This document shows positions 9,871 to 19,846 of a stretch of DNA of 64,000 bases, piece by piece. Position 1 is the first letter of the stretch. Every line of letters begins with the position of its first letter. Both the position numbers and the translations under genes were made by a program. The DNA is from Sphingomonas psychrolutea (GTDB taxonomy: Bacteria; Pseudomonadota; Alphaproteobacteria; Sphingomonadales; Sphingomonadaceae): assembly GCF_014636175.1 (NCBI RefSeq), contig NZ_BMDW01000009.1:62001-126000 (forward strand), read 5' to 3'. The notes below the pieces were generated by a model, which was not told the DNA's origin, searched no databases, and saw only the letters and a program-made list of their open reading frames with translations.

Positions 9871-10006
9871 TTCACGCGAAGGGCGCGAAGAGAAGAAAGG
9901 CCGCGAACGATAAGAGGATCGGGCGATATGCGATAGCCGACTAAGGACGCTTCCGCGCCAATTTCGACTTCGCTCCCTTTTCTTCTCTTCGCGGCCTTCG
10001 CGTGAA
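9871..10006. repeat. Long-spaced inverted repeat between convergent genes
   Basis: The left arm TTCACGCGAAGGGCGCGAAG (continuing with AGAAGAAA to 9898) has its reverse complement, with one mismatch, at 9979-10006. The arms are about 28 bases with an 80-base spacer. It sits between the GST stop and the stop of the symporter on the opposite strand, so it could form a cruciform or a two-way terminator. It may be one copy of a dispersed repeat. Confidence 0.6.
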
Positions 10007-10016
10007 TTCTTCTCCT

Positions 10017-11336
10017 TCAAACGACCCCATGCGGCGAATGCGGCGCATGGGGTGGTTCGATCTCGGGTTCCTCCGGCGCGCCGAGCGTCCCCTCCCATTT
10101 CGCCACCACCGCGGTCGCCACCGCATTGCCGACGACGTTGGTGCCCGATCGCCCCATATCGAGGAACTGGTCGACCGGCAGGATCAGCAACAGCCCGGCC
10201 TCCGGGATGCCGAACTGCCCCATCACTGCCGCGATCACGACGAGCGACGCGCGCGGCACGCCGGCAATCCCCTTTGACGTCACCATCAGCACCAGCAGCA
10301 TCACGATTTGCGTGCCGAGCGGCAAATCCACGCCGTACACGCGCGCGAGAAACAGTGTCGCGAAGGTCATGTACATCATCGACCCGTCGAGATTGAACGA
10401 ATAGCCGAGCGGCAGCACGAAGCTGGCGATGCGGCGCGGCACGCCGAAGCGCACCAGCGCCTCCAGGGTGCGCGGATAGGCCGCCTCGGACGATGCGGTC
10501 GAGAAAGCGAGCAGGATCGGCTCGCGGATATAGCGCGCGAGGCTGAAAGCGCGCGGCCCGATCACGACGAACGCAGCACCGAACAGCAGCAGCCACAAGA
10601 CCGCCAAGCCGAGATAGAAGCTCCCGACGAACAGCCCGAGCGTCCACACGATGCCGAGGCCATTGACCGTGATCGTCGCGGTGATCGCCGCGAACACCGC
10701 CAGTGGTGCGAGCCGCATGACGTAATCGGTGATTTGCAGCATCATTGCCGCGAGCGCCTCGGCCCCGCGCACGATCGGCGCGCCCCTTTCGCCGATCGCG
10801 GTCAGCGCAACGCCGGCGAACACCGAGAACAACACGATCTGGATGATCTCGTTGGTCGCCATTGCATCGACGACCGATGAGGGCACGATGTGGGTGACGA
10901 AATTGGTAAGGTTGAACGCCTTTTCGTCGAGGCCCACGCTCGCATCGGGCGGGGGCAATTTGAAACCGAACCCGCTGCCCGGCGCGACCGCGTCGATCAC
11001 GAATTCGATGCCGTGGAACAGCAGGAGGCCAAGGCTCAGCGACACCAGCGATGCGGTCACGAACCACGCCATCGTTCGCCCGCCGATCCGCCCGAGCGCG
11101 TTGATGTCGCCCATATGCGCGATGCCGACGACGAGCGTCGAAAAGACCAGCGGCGCGATGATCATCTTGATCAAGCGCAGGAAAATCGTCGTGACGATCG
11201 AAAAGCCTGCGCCGATTTCCTTGAGCCGCGCTGCCCCCTCGGGCGTATTGTCGGCAATCTGGACGTTGATCGCCCAGCCGACGATCAGTCCGAGCACCAG
11301 CCCGATCAGGATATAGGTCGTCAGTCGCTTCGCCAC
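10017..11336 (-). CDS. Dicarboxylate/amino acid:cation symporter (DAACS family)
   Basis: A 439-residue inner-membrane carrier of the GltP/DctA family moves C4-dicarboxylates or acidic amino acids with H+ or Na+. Hydrophobic segments cover the whole length. Family signatures include FLRLIKMIIAPLVFSTLV near the N-terminus, the serine-rich hairpin region AFSTASSEAAYPRTLEAL, and SFNLDGSMMYMTFATLF followed by GIAGVPRASLVV. The C-terminus ends in a His/Pro-rich tail. It is transcribed alone, and the next gene on the other strand is divergent. The exact substrate cannot be read from the sequence. Confidence 0.92.
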   Translation of the reverse strand: MAKRLTTYILIGLVLGLIVGWAINVQIADNTPEGAARLKEIGAGFSIVTTIFLRLIKMIIAPLVFSTLVVGIAHMGDINALGRIGGRTMAWFVTASLVSLSLGLLLFHGIEFVIDAVAPGSGFGFKLPPPDASVGLDEKAFNLTNFVTHIVPSSVVDAMATNEIIQIVLFSVFAGVALTAIGERGAPIVRGAEALAAMMLQITDYVMRLAPLAVFAAITATITVNGLGIVWTLGLFVGSFYLGLAVLWLLLFGAAFVVIGPRAFSLARYIREPILLAFSTASSEAAYPRTLEALVRFGVPRRIASFVLPLGYSFNLDGSMMYMTFATLFLARVYGVDLPLGTQIVMLLVLMVTSKGIAGVPRASLVVIAAVMGQFGIPEAGLLLILPVDQFLDMGRSGTNVVGNAVATAVVAKWEGTLGAPEEPEIEPPHAPHSPHGVV

Positions 11337-11453
11337 GTGTCGGCCCCCGGTGTTACAGTCCGGGCCATCAACGGGAGAATGATGCGGGGGTCAAGCGTTG
11401 CGCCACCGGATTGACGCGTTGCGGCGGCTGCGGCGTGCTGGCACAGTGCCGCG

Positions 11454-12719
11454 ATGAAGCTGACCCGACGCGCATTCGCCACCGCTGCCGCCGCCATCCC
11501 GGCCCTTTCCGCGACCGGCGTGCTCCGCGCCGCTGCGCCCGATCTGGCGGGATTGCGCGCGATCACCGGCGGCACCGCGCCGATCGGCGTACCCGAACGC
11601 CGCGCCCGCATCGCCCGCGCGCAAGCGCTAATGATATTGCATGGTGTGGGCGCAGTTGTGATCGAGCCGGGGTCGTCCATGGTCTATTTCACTGGCGTGG
11701 AATGGCATCGCAGAGAGCGCCTCACCTGCGCGATTATCCCTGCCGAGGGCGACCCTTGCATCGTAACGCCCTATTTCGAAGAGCCGTCGGTCCGGCAAAC
11801 CCTAGCGATTCCGGCAGAAGTCTGGGCATGGGACGAGGACGAAGACCCGATCGCGCGTGTCGCCGATTGGATCGACCGTAAGCACCTGTTGGGTAAGGCA
11901 GTTGCGATTGAAGAAACGGTTCGGTTCTTTGTCTCGGACGGTTTGCGCAGCAAGATGGAGGATCTGCTGCCGGCTGCCAAAATCGTCAGCGCCAACCCGA
12001 TCGTGCGGGCGCTCAGGATGCGCAAGACCGCGCCCGAAATCGCATTGATGCAGGCCGCGACCGACGTCACCATCGCCGCCTATCGCTGGACCTATCCGCG
12101 CATCGAAAAGGGCATGAAACCCGCCGATATCGCCGCGCTAATGAACGCCGCTACGCGCGCGCTCGGCGGCGAGCCCGAATTCGCGCTGATCCTGATCGGG
12201 GCGGCCGCCGCCTATCCACATGGAAGCCGCGATCCGCAGATCGTTACCGACGGGCAAATCGTGCTGATGGATTGCGGCTGCACGGTGCAGGGCTATCAAT
12301 CGGACGTCTCACGCACCTTCGTCTTCGGGTCGGCAAGCAAGGAACAGCGCCAGGTGTGGGACCATGTCCGCACCGGTCAGGCGAAAGCGTTCGCCGCCGC
12401 GCAGATCGGTACGCCCGCTGGCGCGGTCGATGATGCGGTACGGACCTATTACGAATCGCTCGGCTATGGCCCGCGTTACAAGCTCCCCGGCCTGTCGCAC
12501 CGCACCGGCCACGGCATCGGTCTCGATGGGCACGAGCCGGTCAACCTCGTTCACGGCGAGACCACGCCGCTCGCGGAAGGCATGTGCTTTTCCGACGAGC
12601 CCGGTCTGTATCTGCCCGGCAAATTCGGCGTGCGGCTGGAGGATTGCTTCCACATGACGGCCAGCGGTCCGCAATGGTTCAGTGTGCCGCCGCTGTCGCT
12701 GGACGCGCCGTTCGGGTGA
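11454..12719 (+). CDS. M24 family metallopeptidase (Xaa-Pro peptidase-like), exported
   Basis: This 421-residue protein has a twin-arginine-type signal (LTRRAFATAAAAIPALSATG) followed by a creatinase-like N-domain (about 40-180) and a pita-bread catalytic domain (about 190-415). Metal ligands are visible in order: Asp in MDCGC, Asp in SDVSRTF, His in HGIGLDGHEP, Glu in SDEPGLY and Glu in VRLEDC. All five are present, so activity as a prolidase or aminopeptidase P-like enzyme is likely. Tat export suggests folding with metal in the cytoplasm and work in the periplasm. It is transcribed alone. Confidence 0.88.
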   Translation: MKLTRRAFATAAAAIPALSATGVLRAAAPDLAGLRAITGGTAPIGVPERRARIARAQALMILHGVGAVVIEPGSSMVYFTGVEWHRRERLTCAIIPAEGDPCIVTPYFEEPSVRQTLAIPAEVWAWDEDEDPIARVADWIDRKHLLGKAVAIEETVRFFVSDGLRSKMEDLLPAAKIVSANPIVRALRMRKTAPEIALMQAATDVTIAAYRWTYPRIEKGMKPADIAALMNAATRALGGEPEFALILIGAAAAYPHGSRDPQIVTDGQIVLMDCGCTVQGYQSDVSRTFVFGSASKEQRQVWDHVRTGQAKAFAAAQIGTPAGAVDDAVRTYYESLGYGPRYKLPGLSHRTGHGIGLDGHEPVNLVHGETTPLAEGMCFSDEPGLYLPGKFGVRLEDCFHMTASGPQWFSVPPLSLDAPFG

Positions 12720-12722
12720 GGG

Positions 12723-12740
12723 GGCGGGGAGACTCCCGCC
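12723..12740 (+). terminator. Short hairpin after the M24 peptidase gene
   Basis: GGCGGG (12723-12728) and CCCGCC (12735-12740) form a six-pair stem four bases past the stop codon. There is no clear T tract, so this may be a processing or weak termination structure. Confidence 0.4.
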
Positions 12741-12763
12741 GAGAGACCTGTTGTGTCAGAACG

Positions 12764-12870
12764 GCGCTTCCCCGGCGGAGGCCGGGGCCCCGTCGTTGGC
12801 GGGATATGGCGGGCGCTGCGCTTGCCTGCGTCCGTCCGCGCGGCGGGGTCCGCCCTCGGCGGGGAAGCGC
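12764..12870. repeat. REP-like inverted pair, family A, copy 2
   Basis: GCGCTTCCCCGGCGGAGGCC begins at 12764, and the near reverse complement ends at 12870 (GGCGGGGAAGCGC). Arms of about 27 bases are separated by about 50 bases. The arms match those of the element at 4731-4835. It lies between two convergent genes and may end both transcripts. Confidence 0.7.
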
Positions 12871-12892
12871 GAATCAGGCGGGCGGGTTTCGG

Positions 12893-14557
12893 TCAGATTA
12901 ACGCAGCCGAAAACGCGCTCTTATCCCCGCGCCACCGCGCCACAGCCGCCAGCCGATCCTTCGCTGCCGCGTCGTTCTGCCCCAACACCGCCAGCGCATC
13001 CCCCCGCACCGACAGTGTCACCGGATCCAGCGGGCGCCGCGCCAGCGCCGCATTCGCCTCGCGCAGCGCGTCCTTCGGCTTGCCGGCCGCGAGCAAAGCC
13101 GCGGCAAGGCTGCGTCGCACCGGATACCACCAGATTGGCGGATCGTCATAGCCGTGCATCGCCTTTGATTCCTCAATCTTCGCCGCCGTCTTATACGCCC
13201 GCACCGCGAGATCAGGCCGGTGGTCGAGCATCGCCGCGCGCCCCTCCAGTACGGCCTTGGCGATGCGCATCAGCATCGCCGCCTGCAGGCTGCCATCGTC
13301 ATGCTTCGTCGGCCCGACATCAAGCGCGATTGCCGCCGCCTCCGCGCGGACGCCGTTCGCATCGCCCCGCCGTGCATAGGCCTCGCCGCGGGCATAATGG
13401 CGATAGGCGCGCAGAAACGGGAATTTCGCACTGGGCTCGGGTAACGCCAGCACCGCCGCGGGATCGGCGAAGCGGCCTTGCGCAAAATAGGCCGTCGCGC
13501 CGATCATCTGCTGATACGGCGAGGTCGGTGGCTGTTGCGCCAGCCCGCGCAGCACCGGCGCGCTCAACGCCAGTGCATCCTTGGCATCGCCCGAGATCAG
13601 CGCGCCGCCCACCCCGAAATGGACATTATGCCCATGATAGGGCGCTTTGAACGCCGCGGTCTCGGCATCAGGCACCGGCGGCTTGAGATCGCGCGCTTCC
13701 GCCACCCCCAGCGCCGCCGCACGGACATTGGCGTCGGCGGCATCCTGATAGCGGCCGATCCAGTAATAGGTGTGGCTCGGCATGTGGATAAGGTGGCTCG
13801 CGGCGGGGGCGAGCGCACCGAGCCGATCGGCATACCGCTCGGCCCGCCCCGGAAACCCGCTCATCTCGGTCGCATGGATGTAAAAATGGATCGCCGGGGT
13901 GAAGTTCGGATTGCGCTTCAGCACCACCTCCAGCAGCGCGACCGCGCGCGGCATGCCGATCTTGTTATCGGCCAGCGCCGCCGGGATCATCCACGCATCC
14001 GCCGCCAGCGTCAGCAATTCGTCGCTCTCGGGATGCGCCAGCGCGATCGCATCCATTGCGCGGGCATAGGCGATGTCGCCTGAACCCTTCCCGCCGCCAT
14101 CCTTGTAGCGCAGCGCGAGCGCCGCCAGCATTTGCCGCTCCAGCACCGGCCCGTTCGCCGCGAGCGGAATCGCACTGTCGATCAGCTTGCCCATCTTGAC
14201 TTGCGTCGCGGCATCGACGGTGAAGTTGATCGTCGGCCCGCCCGCCCATGCCTCGCCCCACACGCACATCGCGCACGTCGGGTCGATCCGCGCCGCTTCC
14301 TTGAACGCACCGCGACCCGCGTCATGCGCAAAGGCATGGCTCAATTGCAGACCGTTATTGAAGAACGCTTGCGCTTGCGGCTTTGTGGTCGCGATCGTCA
14401 GCGCCCCCGCGCCGAACCCGGGCAAAATCCGTTCGACGTTCGGCGCGGCGGTATCGTCGCCACAGATGGTGTGGAGCGGCGCGTCCTGTGCCGCGACCGC
14501 GACTTCCGCACTCGGCGCGAGCAGCAACAGCATCGGCGCGATCATCAGCAAACGCAT
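12893..14557 (-). CDS. Exported TPR-like protein of unknown function
   Basis: This 554-residue protein has a signal peptide ([22 protein letters not shown]). It is followed by helical repeats with tetratricopeptide character, for example [40 protein letters not shown] and, near the C-terminus, [25 protein letters not shown] motif and several His-rich turns ([22 protein letters not shown]) are conserved-looking and could bind metal. The ATG at 14557 begins the signal peptide; the longer frame adds only non-signal residues. It faces alaS head to head. The role is unknown; I infer an extracytoplasmic scaffold. Confidence 0.75.
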   Translation of the reverse strand: MRLLMIAPMLLLLAPSAEVAVAAQDAPLHTICGDDTAAPNVERILPGFGAGALTIATTKPQAQAFFNNGLQLSHAFAHDAGRGAFKEAARIDPTCAMCVWGEAWAGGPTINFTVDAATQVKMGKLIDSAIPLAANGPVLERQMLAALALRYKDGGGKGSGDIAYARAMDAIALAHPESDELLTLAADAWMIPAALADNKIGMPRAVALLEVVLKRNPNFTPAIHFYIHATEMSGFPGRAERYADRLGALAPAASHLIHMPSHTYYWIGRYQDAADANVRAAALGVAEARDLKPPVPDAETAAFKAPYHGHNVHFGVGGALISGDAKDALALSAPVLRGLAQQPPTSPYQQMIGATAYFAQGRFADPAAVLALPEPSAKFPFLRAYRHYARGEAYARRGDANGVRAEAAAIALDVGPTKHDDGSLQAAMLMRIAKAVLEGRAAMLDHRPDLAVRAYKTAAKIEESKAMHGYDDPPIWWYPVRRSLAAALLAAGKPKDALREANAALARRPLDPVTLSVRGDALAVLGQNDAAAKDRLAAVARWRGDKSAFSAALI

Positions 14558-14646
14558 GGCAAATCCCCCAGTCGCATGCTCATATCGTAACACGCCGAAC
14601 CGGGCCATGCTTGAGATACGCCGCCGCCTCGCCTAAGCCCTGCGTC

Positions 14647-17292
14647 ATGACCTCCACCAACGACATCCGCCGCAGCTTCCTCGATTATTTCGCCGCCAAC
14701 GGCCATGCGAAGATCGCCTCCGCACCGTTGGTGCCGCAGAACGATCCGACGCTGATGTTCGTCAATGCCGGGATGGTGCCCTTCAAGAACGTCTTCACCG
14801 GCCTCGAATCGCGACCCTATGTCACCGCCACCTCGAGCCAGAAGTGCGTGCGCGCTGGCGGCAAGCATAACGACCTCGACAATGTCGGCTACACCGCGCG
14901 GCACCACACTTTCTTCGAAATGCTCGGCAATTTCTCGTTCGGCGATTATTTCAAGGAGCGCGCGATCACGCTCGCCTGGGGGCTGCTGACCAAGGAATGG
15001 GGGATCGACCCCGACCGGCTGACCGTCACCGTCTATCACACCGATGACGAGGCGTTCGATCTGTGGAAGCGGATCGCGGGGCTGCCCGACGATCGCATCA
15101 TCCGCATCGCCACCAATGACAATTTCTGGTCGATGGGCGATACCGGACCGTGTGGGCCGTGTTCGGAGATTTTCTTCGACCATGGCGATCACATTCCCGG
15201 GGGTCCTCCGGGGAGCCCCGACGAGGATGGCGACCGCTTCGTCGAGATCTGGAACCTCGTTTTCATGCAGTTCGACCAATCGGCCGATGGCACGCGCACG
15301 CCGTTGCCGAGGCCGTCGATCGACACTGGCATGGGTCTCGAGCGGGTCGCTGCGGTGCTGCAAGGCGTCCACGACAATTATGACACCGACACGTTCAAGG
15401 CGCTGATCGCAGCGTCGGGCGCGCTGACCGGCACCGCGACGACCGGCGACAATCAGGCGAGCCACCGCGTGATTGCCGATCATTTGCGCACCTCGGGCTT
15501 CCTCGTCGCCGATGGCGTGCTGCCCGCCAATGAAGGCCGCGGCTATGTGCTGCGCCGGATCATGCGCCGCGCGATGCGCCATGCGCATCTGCTCGGCGCG
15601 AAGGAGCCGTTGATGCACCGGCTGGTGCCCGCGCTCGTCGCGGAGATGGGCGCGGCCTATCCGGAACTGGTGCGCGCGCAGGCGTCGATCGAATCGACGT
15701 TGTTGCAGGAGGAAACGCAGTTCCGCCGCACGCTCGTCAACGGCCTGCGCCTGCTCGATGAAGCGACCGCAAGCATGGCCCCCGGCGCGACGCTCCCCGG
15801 CGAAACCGCGTTCAAGCTCTACGACACCTTCGGCTTTCCCTATGATCTGACCGAGGACGCGCTGCGCGCGCAAGGCTTCGGGATCGATCGCGCCGGTTTC
15901 GACACGGCGATGGCCGAACAAAAACGCGCCGCCCGCGCCGCGTGGAAGGGATCGGGCCAGCGCGCCTCCGACGATGTCTGGTTCGACATTGCCGAAGGCT
16001 CGGGCGGCACCGAATTCATCGGCTACACGTCGGAAGAAGGCGAGGGCCAGGTCATCGCGATCGTACGTGAAGGCGCTCGCGTCGACAGCGCAACGACTGG
16101 AGAAACCGTCGAGATCGTCGTCAATCAGACGCCCTTCTATGCCGAAAGCGGCGGGCAAGTCGGCGACACCGGTACGCTCACAGCACCGGGCGTGCTTGGG
16201 CACGTCGAGGACACGCACAAATATCTCGGCCGCCTCTGGTCGCACCGCACTAAAATCACCGAAGGAACGATCGCCGTCGGCGACGCGCTCCACTTGACGA
16301 TCAACCGCGCCCGTCGCGACCGCATTCGCGCCAACCATAGCGCCACGCATTTGCTCCACGAAGCGCTCCGCCAGCGCCTGGGCTTACACGTCGCGCAAAA
16401 GGGCAGCCTCGTCGCCCCCGAACGCCTGCGCTTCGATTTCTCGCAGCCGAGCGCGATCGATTCCGCCGCGCTCGCCCAAGTCGAGGCCGATGTGAACCAC
16501 CACATCCGCGCCAACGGCACGGTCAGCACGCGCCTGATGACGCCCGACGAAGCGATTGCCGAGGGCGCGATGGCGCTGTTCGGTGAGAAATATGGCGAGG
16601 AAGTCCGCGTCGTCTCTATGGGCATCGAGGACCAGGCCACCTATTCGCTCGAACTGTGCGGCGGCACGCATGTCCGCGCGCTTGGCGATATCGGCCTGTT
16701 CACGCTCGTCAGCGAAGGCGCAGTGTCGTCGGGCATCCGCCGCGTTGAAGCGCTCACGGGCGAGGCGGCGCGCGCGTACCTCACGTCACGCGACGATAAG
16801 CTCAAGGAAGCCGCGACTGCGCTCAAATCCTCGCCTGACGAGGTCCCGGCGCGCGTGCTCGCGTTGGTCGAGGACCGCCGGCGGCTGGAGCGCGAACTCG
16901 CCGAGGCCAAGAAAGCACTGGCGCTCGGCGGCGGGGCAGGGGCGGCACAAGCTGGCCCCGAACAGATTGGCGGGATCAATTTCCTCGGGCAAGTCGTCGA
17001 CGGTCTCGACCCCAAGGGCCTGCGCGGCGCAGTCGATGACATGAAGCAACGCCTTGGTGGTTCTGGCATTGCGATGATCGTCGCGGTGAACGAAGGCCGC
17101 GCCTCGGTCGCGGTCGGTCTGACCGAGGATATGGTCAGCACGAAGAGCGCGGTCGATCTGCTTAAGATCGCGGTGGCAACGCTCGGCGGTCAGGGCGGTG
17201 GCGGACGCCCCGACATGGCGCAGGGCGGCGGGCCGGATGGTGCCAAGGCCGCCGATTCCATCGACGCGGTCAAGGCCGCGCTGGCAGGCTGA
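14647..17292 (+). CDS. alaS: Alanine--tRNA ligase
   Basis: AlaRS of 881 residues charges tRNA-Ala. Visible parts are the class II catalytic core (residues 5-250, with [13 protein letters not shown] and [20 protein letters not shown]), the tRNA-recognition region, the editing domain with the zinc motif [11 protein letters not shown] and later [13 protein letters not shown], and the C-terminal DHHA1/C-Ala region with a glycine-rich tail ([16 protein letters not shown]). Length is normal for the family. The ATG at 14647 matches the family N-terminus ([14 protein letters not shown]). It lies downstream of recA, as in other alphaproteobacteria, but four genes intervene. Confidence 0.97.
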   Translation: MTSTNDIRRSFLDYFAANGHAKIASAPLVPQNDPTLMFVNAGMVPFKNVFTGLESRPYVTATSSQKCVRAGGKHNDLDNVGYTARHHTFFEMLGNFSFGDYFKERAITLAWGLLTKEWGIDPDRLTVTVYHTDDEAFDLWKRIAGLPDDRIIRIATNDNFWSMGDTGPCGPCSEIFFDHGDHIPGGPPGSPDEDGDRFVEIWNLVFMQFDQSADGTRTPLPRPSIDTGMGLERVAAVLQGVHDNYDTDTFKALIAASGALTGTATTGDNQASHRVIADHLRTSGFLVADGVLPANEGRGYVLRRIMRRAMRHAHLLGAKEPLMHRLVPALVAEMGAAYPELVRAQASIESTLLQEETQFRRTLVNGLRLLDEATASMAPGATLPGETAFKLYDTFGFPYDLTEDALRAQGFGIDRAGFDTAMAEQKRAARAAWKGSGQRASDDVWFDIAEGSGGTEFIGYTSEEGEGQVIAIVREGARVDSATTGETVEIVVNQTPFYAESGGQVGDTGTLTAPGVLGHVEDTHKYLGRLWSHRTKITEGTIAVGDALHLTINRARRDRIRANHSATHLLHEALRQRLGLHVAQKGSLVAPERLRFDFSQPSAIDSAALAQVEADVNHHIRANGTVSTRLMTPDEAIAEGAMALFGEKYGEEVRVVSMGIEDQATYSLELCGGTHVRALGDIGLFTLVSEGAVSSGIRRVEALTGEAARAYLTSRDDKLKEAATALKSSPDEVPARVLALVEDRRRLERELAEAKKALALGGGAGAAQAGPEQIGGINFLGQVVDGLDPKGLRGAVDDMKQRLGGSGIAMIVAVNEGRASVAVGLTEDMVSTKSAVDLLKIAVATLGGQGGGGRPDMAQGGGPDGAKAADSIDAVKAALAG

Positions 17293-17327
17293 TCGGTCAC
17301 GCCACCGCGGCGGCGGCGTGACCGATC
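17291..17327. terminator. Bidirectional terminator between alaS and the TonB receptor gene
   Basis: A perfect 13-pair stem, GATCGGTCACGCC (17291-17303) with GGCGTGACCGATC (17315-17327), sits between two convergent genes. The stem begins inside the alaS stop codon. It can serve both strands. Confidence 0.75.
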
Positions 17328-17334
17328 ACAGCTA

Positions 17335-19671
17335 TTAGAATTTGAACCCTGCCTCGACCCCGAAGATGCGGGGCTCGTTGACGAAGCCGGTCAGGTTGTT
17401 GAAGTCGATTCCGCCGACTGCCTGCGTCGTGTCGGTGATGTTGCGCACGAAGCCCGCCACATCGAAGCGATCGGTCTTGTAGCCAACGCGCAGGCCGCCC
17501 TCGAGCAGATGCTTGCTCTGGAATTCGACCGATTCGTACAGGAAGAAGTTGATCTTCGAACGATACGCCCAGTCGGTATAGGCATAGACTTCGCCATTGC
17601 CGACCGGCACGCCGCAGCGCGCGGTCCAATTGGCGATCCAGCGCGGCGATTGCGGCAGGCTGTTGCCGTTGATGTTGACGATCGCTGCGGTGAACGGCGC
17701 GGTCGGCACCACTACCGGATCGAGCACGGTGCACAACGCCACGCCGTCCGCGCCCTGCACGCCGCACGCCGCGGTGGTCAGGTTGGGATCGCGGATTTCG
17801 GTGTGGTTGTAGCTGAGCCCTGCGGTCAGCGTCAGGTTCGGGATCGGGCGCAGCTCGGCATCCGCCTCAAGCCCATAGCCGCGCACGTTCTTGGCGTTGA
17901 GCAAGCGGTTGGCGTTCACCCCGCCGCCGACTGCGGTCAGCTGCGCATTGTTGAGGTCATAATAAAAGCCGTTGAAATTGAAGCGGCCGCGTCCGCCAAG
18001 GAAGGTCGATTTGACGCCCGCCTCCCACGACTGGACCGTTTCGGACTTGGCGGTGGTGACACCGTCCTCCAGCGTGTTGGCGGTGTTGGCGGGGAACAGG
18101 ATGCGCCCTTGAATGCTCGGCGCACGATAGCCCTTGGCCGCGCGAGCATAGAGGTTGACCCCATCGCTCGCCTTGAAGTTGGCGGTTGCGTCCCAGGTAA
18201 CGTTTTCGCCCGACACCGACCGCCGCACCGATCCGAGCGGATCCTGCAGGAAGTTCGGGAATTGCGTGTCCTTGGTGCGCGTGACGAAATAATTGCGCTT
18301 GTCATTGTTATACCGCACTCCGCCGGTCACGCTCAGCCGGTCGGTCAATTTGTACGTGGCCGATCCGAATACGCCATAGGCCTTGCTGTCCTGATCCTGC
18401 GAAACCAGAATGTTGACCGCGCCCGGCGCATTGTTGGGGTCACCCAGCGTCGAATAATTCTCGCTGACGATTTGCAATTGCTCGCTGAAATAGAACACCC
18501 CGGCCTGATAGCTGAGCGGGCCGTTGCCATTGCTGGCGATGCGGAATTCCTGCGTGAACTGGCGCAGCCGCGGTACGCTGTCGCGCGTTTCGGCGGTGAA
18601 GGGGATGTTGCCTGGGCCATAGGCACCGGCGGGCAGGAAGTTGGCACCGAAGCCGCCATCGACATCGCCAACCGATGTTGCGTTCCCGCTCCAATAGCTC
18701 GTCACCGAAATCAGCGACACCGGCCCGGCATTATAGGTCACGTGCGCCGACAGGTTCTGCGTATCGACCTTCTGCTCGTTCTTGCCATCGGTCGACACGC
18801 GATTGCGGTCGAACGTGGCGTTGAGCCCGGTCTGCCCCTTGGTGAAGACATTGGCGCGGAACAGGCGGGCGGTGCCGCGCAACGTGCGCAATTGCCCGGC
18901 GAGCAGGATGTCGAAATTCTCAGTTGGCTTGATGTCGATTTGCGCGCGCCCGGCGAATTCCTTGAAGCCTTCGAAGCGATTCCTGGTCGTGCCCGACGGG
19001 ACGACATTGTCGACATAGCCGTCTTGCCGCTGATATAGTGCAGACACGCGCGCGGTCACCGTATCGCCAATAATCGGCGCGCCGACCGCGCCTTGCGCGT
19101 TCACGCCGTTATAGCTGCCATAGGAGATGCGGCCATAGCCGTTGGTGCGGGCGCTCGGCTTGACCGAATCGAACTTGACGATGCCGGCTGGCGTGTTGCG
19201 CCCGAACAGCGTCCCTTGCGGCCCGCGCAGCACTTCGACTCGGTCGAGATCGAACACCGGGAACCCCTTCAGGATCGGGTTTTCGAGCACGACATCGTCA
19301 TAGACGAGGCTGACCGGTTGCGAGGCGTTGAAATCGAAATCGGTATTGCCGAGACCGCGAATGTAGAAGCGCGGGAAAGTGCGGCCGAACGACGATTCGA
19401 CGATCAGGCTCGGTACGCGCGCCGACAGGAAGCGGATGTCCGGACCGCCCGACGAAATCGCGTCGAGCTTGTCGCCGCGGATCGCGGTGACCGACAATGG
19501 CACGTTCTGCAAATTTTCCGAGCGCCGCTGAGCGGTTACGACGATGTCGTCGAGGCCTTTACCCTCTGCGGCGGGCGCGCTCGGTGGCGTCTCCGCAGGT
19601 GCGGTTTGCGCGAGCGCGGGCGTGGCGAACACCACCAGAAAGGTCGTGGCGAGAAGAATCGAATGGCGCAC
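17335..19671 (-). CDS. TonB-dependent receptor
   Basis: This 778-residue outer-membrane receptor has a signal peptide (MRHSILLATTFLVVFATPALAQ) and a TonB-box region (about residues 40-50, DDIVVTAQRR). The plug domain (about 50-170) contains ENLQNVPLSVTAI and VEVLRGPQGTLFGRNTPAG, and a 22-strand barrel ends in a C-terminal phenylalanine (EAGFKF). The type is common in sphingomonads for uptake of carbohydrates, aromatic compounds or siderophores; nothing nearby indicates the ligand. The gene for an exported retropepsin-like protein lies upstream on the same strand, 175 bases away. Confidence 0.92.
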   Translation of the reverse strand: MRHSILLATTFLVVFATPALAQTAPAETPPSAPAAEGKGLDDIVVTAQRRSENLQNVPLSVTAIRGDKLDAISSGGPDIRFLSARVPSLIVESSFGRTFPRFYIRGLGNTDFDFNASQPVSLVYDDVVLENPILKGFPVFDLDRVEVLRGPQGTLFGRNTPAGIVKFDSVKPSARTNGYGRISYGSYNGVNAQGAVGAPIIGDTVTARVSALYQRQDGYVDNVVPSGTTRNRFEGFKEFAGRAQIDIKPTENFDILLAGQLRTLRGTARLFRANVFTKGQTGLNATFDRNRVSTDGKNEQKVDTQNLSAHVTYNAGPVSLISVTSYWSGNATSVGDVDGGFGANFLPAGAYGPGNIPFTAETRDSVPRLRQFTQEFRIASNGNGPLSYQAGVFYFSEQLQIVSENYSTLGDPNNAPGAVNILVSQDQDSKAYGVFGSATYKLTDRLSVTGGVRYNNDKRNYFVTRTKDTQFPNFLQDPLGSVRRSVSGENVTWDATANFKASDGVNLYARAAKGYRAPSIQGRILFPANTANTLEDGVTTAKSETVQSWEAGVKSTFLGGRGRFNFNGFYYDLNNAQLTAVGGGVNANRLLNAKNVRGYGLEADAELRPIPNLTLTAGLSYNHTEIRDPNLTTAACGVQGADGVALCTVLDPVVVPTAPFTAAIVNINGNSLPQSPRWIANWTARCGVPVGNGEVYAYTDWAYRSKINFFLYESVEFQSKHLLEGGLRVGYKTDRFDVAGFVRNITDTTQAVGGIDFNNLTGFVNEPRIFGVEAGFKF

Positions 19672-19846
19672 GGAAAGGCCCCCCTTTATTCATGAAAGTG
19701 CAATATTCGCGGTGCCGTTCGACGGCGTACCGGTCAAGCCTCGATGGCGCGCGGGGGAGATTACGCGACGCAGCCGATGCGATGGAGCAACACCTTCGCG
19801 GGTCGGTGCGCTGCCTGGCATCGCGATCAGGCCGGAACCCCGGCGT

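Noticed and set aside
9829..11067. 412-codon open frame on the minus strand next to the symporter
   Set aside because: It is another frame of the symporter gene extended through the inverted repeat; product is Arg-rich with no motif.
12682..13650. 322-codon open frame on the plus strand
   Set aside because: Pro/Arg/Ser-rich product antisense to the TPR-like gene and crossing the REP element.
14545..16359. 604-codon open frame on the minus strand
   Set aside because: It is antisense to alaS and has no recognisable domain.
17509..19038. 509-codon open frame on the plus strand
   Set aside because: It is antisense to the TonB receptor gene and has shadow-type composition.
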